Shown: positions 31,055-32,953 of the stretch, piece after piece
Numbering within the stretch: position 1 is the first letter of the stretch
Layout: every line of letters begins with the position of its first letter
Assembly (NCBI GenBank): GCA_947572235.1
Contig: CANPBB010000017.1
Span: forward strand, 1 to 32,953
DNA length: 32,953 nt
Direction of reading: 5' to 3'
Source: an uncultured Clostridia bacterium
Lineage (GTDB): Bacteria; Bacillota; Clostridia; Oscillospirales; Oscillospiraceae
Notes under the pieces: generated by a model
What the model was told of the DNA's origin: nothing
The model's database searches: none
What the model saw: only the letters and a program-made list of their open reading frames with translations
Program-made: the position numbers and the translations under genes

Positions 31055-31249
31055 GTATTCTAAGATGTAGTAGTCGCTGCGGTAAGCCGGTCTGACTCCT
31101 GTACCGACCGTCCACAGCAGCATTTTATGGCCCAGCTCGAGGGGGTTGTAAAAGGACCGGAACGGGCCGATTTCCTCTCACGGTAAAGCACCTCCGGTAC
31201 GAAATGTTTCTCTTCATAGAATAACATTTTTTTAGGAGGTGCTGTTGAT
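31055..31249 (+). promoter_or_regulatory. Long 5' leader of the cold-shock mRNA
   Basis: The stretch from about 31055 to the ATG at 31250 has no credible gene and contains several complementary segments, for example GACCGTCC, GGACCGG, and AGGAGGTG before the start. Cold-shock mRNAs such as E. coli cspA have long leaders that refold with temperature. The position and length fit, but I cannot confirm a thermosensor structure by eye. Confidence 0.5.
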
Positions 31250-31462
31250 ATGCATAACGGTACTGTCAAGTGGTTCAACGAGACGAAGGGATTTGGCTTC
31301 ATTGCCAATGACGATGGGAGCGGCGACGTGTTCGTGCACTTCTCCGCCATTCAGGGCACCGGTTTCCGCACCTTGGCCGAGGGGCAGAAGGTCAGCTATG
31401 ACACCGAGCCCGATCCCAAGGATCCCAACAAGCTCCGCGCGGTGAACGTCTGCGCACTGTAA
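31250..31462 (+). CDS. Cold-shock protein (CspA family)
   Basis: A 70-residue single-domain nucleic-acid chaperone with both RNP motifs: KGFGFIAND (RNP1) and VFVHFSAI (RNP2). [15 protein letters not shown] at the start is the family signature. AGGAGGT lies ten bases from ATG 31250. The family binds single-stranded RNA and prevents secondary structure at low temperature. The exact paralogue cannot be named from the window. Confidence 0.95.
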   Translation: MHNGTVKWFNETKGFGFIANDDGSGDVFVHFSAIQGTGFRTLAEGQKVSYDTEPDPKDPNKLRAVNVCAL

Positions 31463-31481
31463 ATTGTGATTGCGAAAAAGG

Positions 31482-31509
31482 GGGACCAGTCGAGAGGCTG
31501 GTCCCTCTT
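31482..31509 (+). terminator. Terminator after the cold-shock gene
   Basis: GGGACCAG (31482-31489) pairs with CTGGTCCC (31498-31505), followed by TCTTAG. The stem is GC-rich but the T tract is short. It lies 20 bases after the stop. Confidence 0.6.
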
Positions 31510-31548
31510 AGTTTGTCAAAAAACCAAAAGGTTTTTTGACAAACTAAG
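31507..31548. repeat. Perfect 19-bp hairpin
   Basis: CTTAGTTTGTCAAAAAACC (31507-31525) is followed by AAAA and its exact reverse complement (31530-31548). It is directly followed by copy B of the dispersed hairpin repeat. The layout resembles the perfect hairpin at 14407. Confidence 0.85.
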
Positions 31549-31549
31549 G

Positions 31550-31633
31550 CAAATTTCAGCCGCAGGCCGAAATTTGTTGCCTGCGGGCGGGGTGATTGAA
31601 CGCGAAAGGAACCCCTCTTTGGTTCCTTTCGCG
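31550..31633. repeat. Dispersed hairpin repeat, copy B
   Basis: CAAATTTC (31550-31557) pairs with GAAATTTG (31569-31576). A G-rich linker ends GATTGAAC (31594-31601). A perfect 13-bp hairpin, CGCGAAAGGAACC (31601-31613) with its partner at 31621-31633, follows. The element order and sequence match copy A (372-449). The remaining bases to 31739 have no supportable gene. Confidence 0.7.
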
Positions 31634-31759
31634 CTATCCTCCTTACTGCCAACCCACTCTGCCGCCTTTTTTGATAGTCTGGGGAGCGGTCGGGAGACTG
31701 GGTTCTCTTTTGTTGTTGGCGGTATCGGAAATGGATAGGGTGGATTTGCCCGTGAAGAA

Positions 31760-31791
31760 AGCGCCCCGGGAGGTTTTCCTCCCGGGGCGCT
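31760..31791 (-). terminator. Terminator of ftsH
   Basis: AGCGCCCCGGGAGG (31760-31773) and its exact reverse complement (31778-31791) enclose a TTTT loop. On the minus strand the stem is followed by TTCTTCAC. It begins 12 bases after the ftsH stop. Confidence 0.75.
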
Positions 31792-31802
31792 TCGAAGTGC
31801 GC

Positions 31803-32953
31803 TTACTCTTCCCGCAGCTCGTCTGCCGATGGGTGGTCCTCCACCGGGCCCTCCGCTGTGGGCATGGGTGCCGGGTCGCCGGCGGTGTGGGGCGGCTGCG
31901 CCGGAGGTGCGTCGTTCTCGGCGGCCTTGGGCTGGGCGGAGTTGAGGCCGTAGTACTCCACCTGCTCCGGGTCCCTGCCCTCCAAGATCGCCATCATCTC
32001 CTGACCGGTGATGGTCTCCTTCTTCAGAAGATACGACGCCACCGCGTCCAGCATCTCCCGGTTGTCCATCAGCAGCTGCTTCGCCTCCTGGTGGCACTCC
32101 CGGATGATCTGGGCCACCGCACGGTCGGCGGCGGCGTAGGTCTCTTGGGCGCAGTTCATGGCGTAGGTGCCGTCTAAATACTGGCCGTTCACCGTGCCCA
32201 AGGCCATCATGTCAAATTCCTCGACCATACCAAACCGGGTCACCAGGTTTCTTGCCAGCTCGGTGGCGCGCTCGATGTCATTGGCGGCGCCGGAGGTCTG
32301 GGTATTGCAGACCACCTCCTCGGCGCTGCGGCCGGCCAAGAGGGTGCGGATCTCCGAGAGGATATCCTCCTTGCTCATGAGGAATTTCTCTTCCTCGGGG
32401 AGGTTCAGGGTATAGCCCAAGGTGCCCTGGGTGTGGGGCACGATGGTGATCTTTGTCACCGGCTGGGTGTTCTTCTGCTTGGCGGCCACCAAGGCGTGTC
32501 CCACCTCGTGGTAGGCGATGATCCGCTTCTCCTTCTCGGTGATCACGGTGCCCTTCTTCTCCGCGCCGGCAATGACCACCTCAAAGGAGATCAGAAGGTC
32601 CTCCTGGTTCACCGCCAAGCGGTTGTGGCGCACGGCCCGGAGGGCGGCCTCGTTGACCATGTTGGCTAAATCCGCACCGACGCAGCCGGCAGTGGCCTGG
32701 GCGATCTTGTCTAAGTTCACGTCCTCGGAGAGCTTGATCTTCCGGGTGTGTACCTCCAGCGTCTTGAGCCGGCCGGCCAGGTTGGGGCGGTCCACGGTGA
32801 TCCGCCTATCAAACCGGCCCGGGCGGAGGAGGGCCTTGTCCAGCACCTCCGGACGGTTGGTGGCGGCTAAAACGATGATGCCCTTGCTGGGGTCGAAGCC
32901 GTCCATCTCCGCAAGGAGCTGGTTCAGCGTCTGCTCCCGCTCGTCATTGCCGC
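31803..32953 (-). CDS. ftsH: ATP-dependent zinc metalloprotease FtsH, C-terminal part
   Basis: The gene enters from the right edge. Visible: the second region of homology of the AAA domain (AATNRPEVLDKALLRPGRFD), the zinc site HEVGH with a bound-metal Asp/Glu further on in ANDIERATELARNLVTRFGM, and an acidic, proline-rich C-terminal tail (AAENDAPPAQPPHTAGDPAP). HEVGH has Val where most FtsH have Ala, a variant seen in Clostridia. FtsH degrades misfolded membrane proteins and regulators. Only the N-terminal membrane part and Walker motifs are outside the window. No frame break is seen. Confidence 0.96.
   Translation of the reverse strand, partial: GNDEREQTLNQLLAEMDGFDPSKGIIVLAATNRPEVLDKALLRPGRFDRRITVDRPNLAGRLKTLEVHTRKIKLSEDVNLDKIAQATAGCVGADLANMVNEAALRAVRHNRLAVNQEDLLISFEVVIAGAEKKGTVITEKEKRIIAYHEVGHALVAAKQKNTQPVTKITIVPHTQGTLGYTLNLPEEEKFLMSKEDILSEIRTLLAGRSAEEVVCNTQTSGAANDIERATELARNLVTRFGMVEEFDMMALGTVNGQYLDGTYAMNCAQETYAAADRAVAQIIRECHQEAKQLLMDNREMLDAVASYLLKKETITGQEMMAILEGRDPEQVEYYGLNSAQPKAAENDAPPAQPPHTAGDPAPMPTAEGPVEDHPSADELREE

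Noticed and set aside
29823-31115. 430-codon minus-strand frame
   Set aside because: Antisense to the MATE gene; low complexity His/Gly/Gln composition.

Overview
The window looks like a chromosomal segment from a GC-rich Gram-positive Clostridia, most like the gut Oscillospiraceae (Flavonifractor/Lawsonibacter type). This is inferred from strong GGAGG ribosome binding sites, TTGACA/TATACT promoters, a NiaR-type 3H regulator, Clostridia-type FtsH, a PadR/DUF2812 pair and palindromic GTAGGGGC-type intergenic repeats. Species cannot be fixed from the sequence. No tRNA, rRNA or CRISPR array was found.

Layout. (1) 1-1650: non-coding or decayed DNA holding the 5' part of a broken IS630-type transposase, a hairpin repeat, an oriT-like inverted repeat and several palindromes. 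(2) 1814-14418: a tightly packed plus-strand cassette of phage structural genes in PBSX/skin order: terminase small and large subunits, portal, prohead protease, decoration-like protein, major capsid, three connector/completion proteins, contractile tail sheath, tail tube, a disordered repeat protein, LysM (XkdP-like), XkdQ-like, gpV-like spike, XkdS-like, baseplate J (XkdT-like) and XkdU-like. No integrase, repressor, lysis gene, tail fibre or recognisable tape measure is present. (3) 14407-14760: a chain of strong palindromes. (4) 14839-16652: an apparently autoregulated PadR repressor and a DUF2812 membrane protein.

(5) 16748-20793, minus strand: recG, and niaR-thyA-folA (one-carbon/thymidylate genes next to a niacin-responsive regulator). 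An HD-domain protein diverges from niaR at 21024. (6) 21937-23579, minus: an RNA polymerase sigma factor and its overlapping membrane-anchored partner (probable anti-sigma). (7) 23750-25300: an AT-rich acquired island with a Mrr-like nuclease carrying C-terminal DNA-binding repeats, preceded by a 26-residue hydrophobic micropeptide. (8) 25358-27150, minus: upp, tsaB and tsaE (uracil salvage and tRNA t6A synthesis). (9) 27360-30974: a cysteine-containing DUF6144-like protein, a double zinc-ribbon protein, a SUFU-domain protein and a MATE efflux pump. (10) 31020-31462: a cold-shock protein with a long leader, followed by palindromic repeats related to those at the left end. (11) 31803-end: the C-terminal part of ftsH.

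The most unusual item is the phage cassette. It keeps head, packaging, sheath and baseplate genes intact with host-like composition but lacks everything needed for integration, lysis and host recognition, and a 257-residue proline/glutamate-rich repeat protein sits where the tail chaperones and tape measure should be. A domesticated particle (gene-transfer-agent-like or bacteriocin-like) is one explanation; a decaying satellite prophage is the other.
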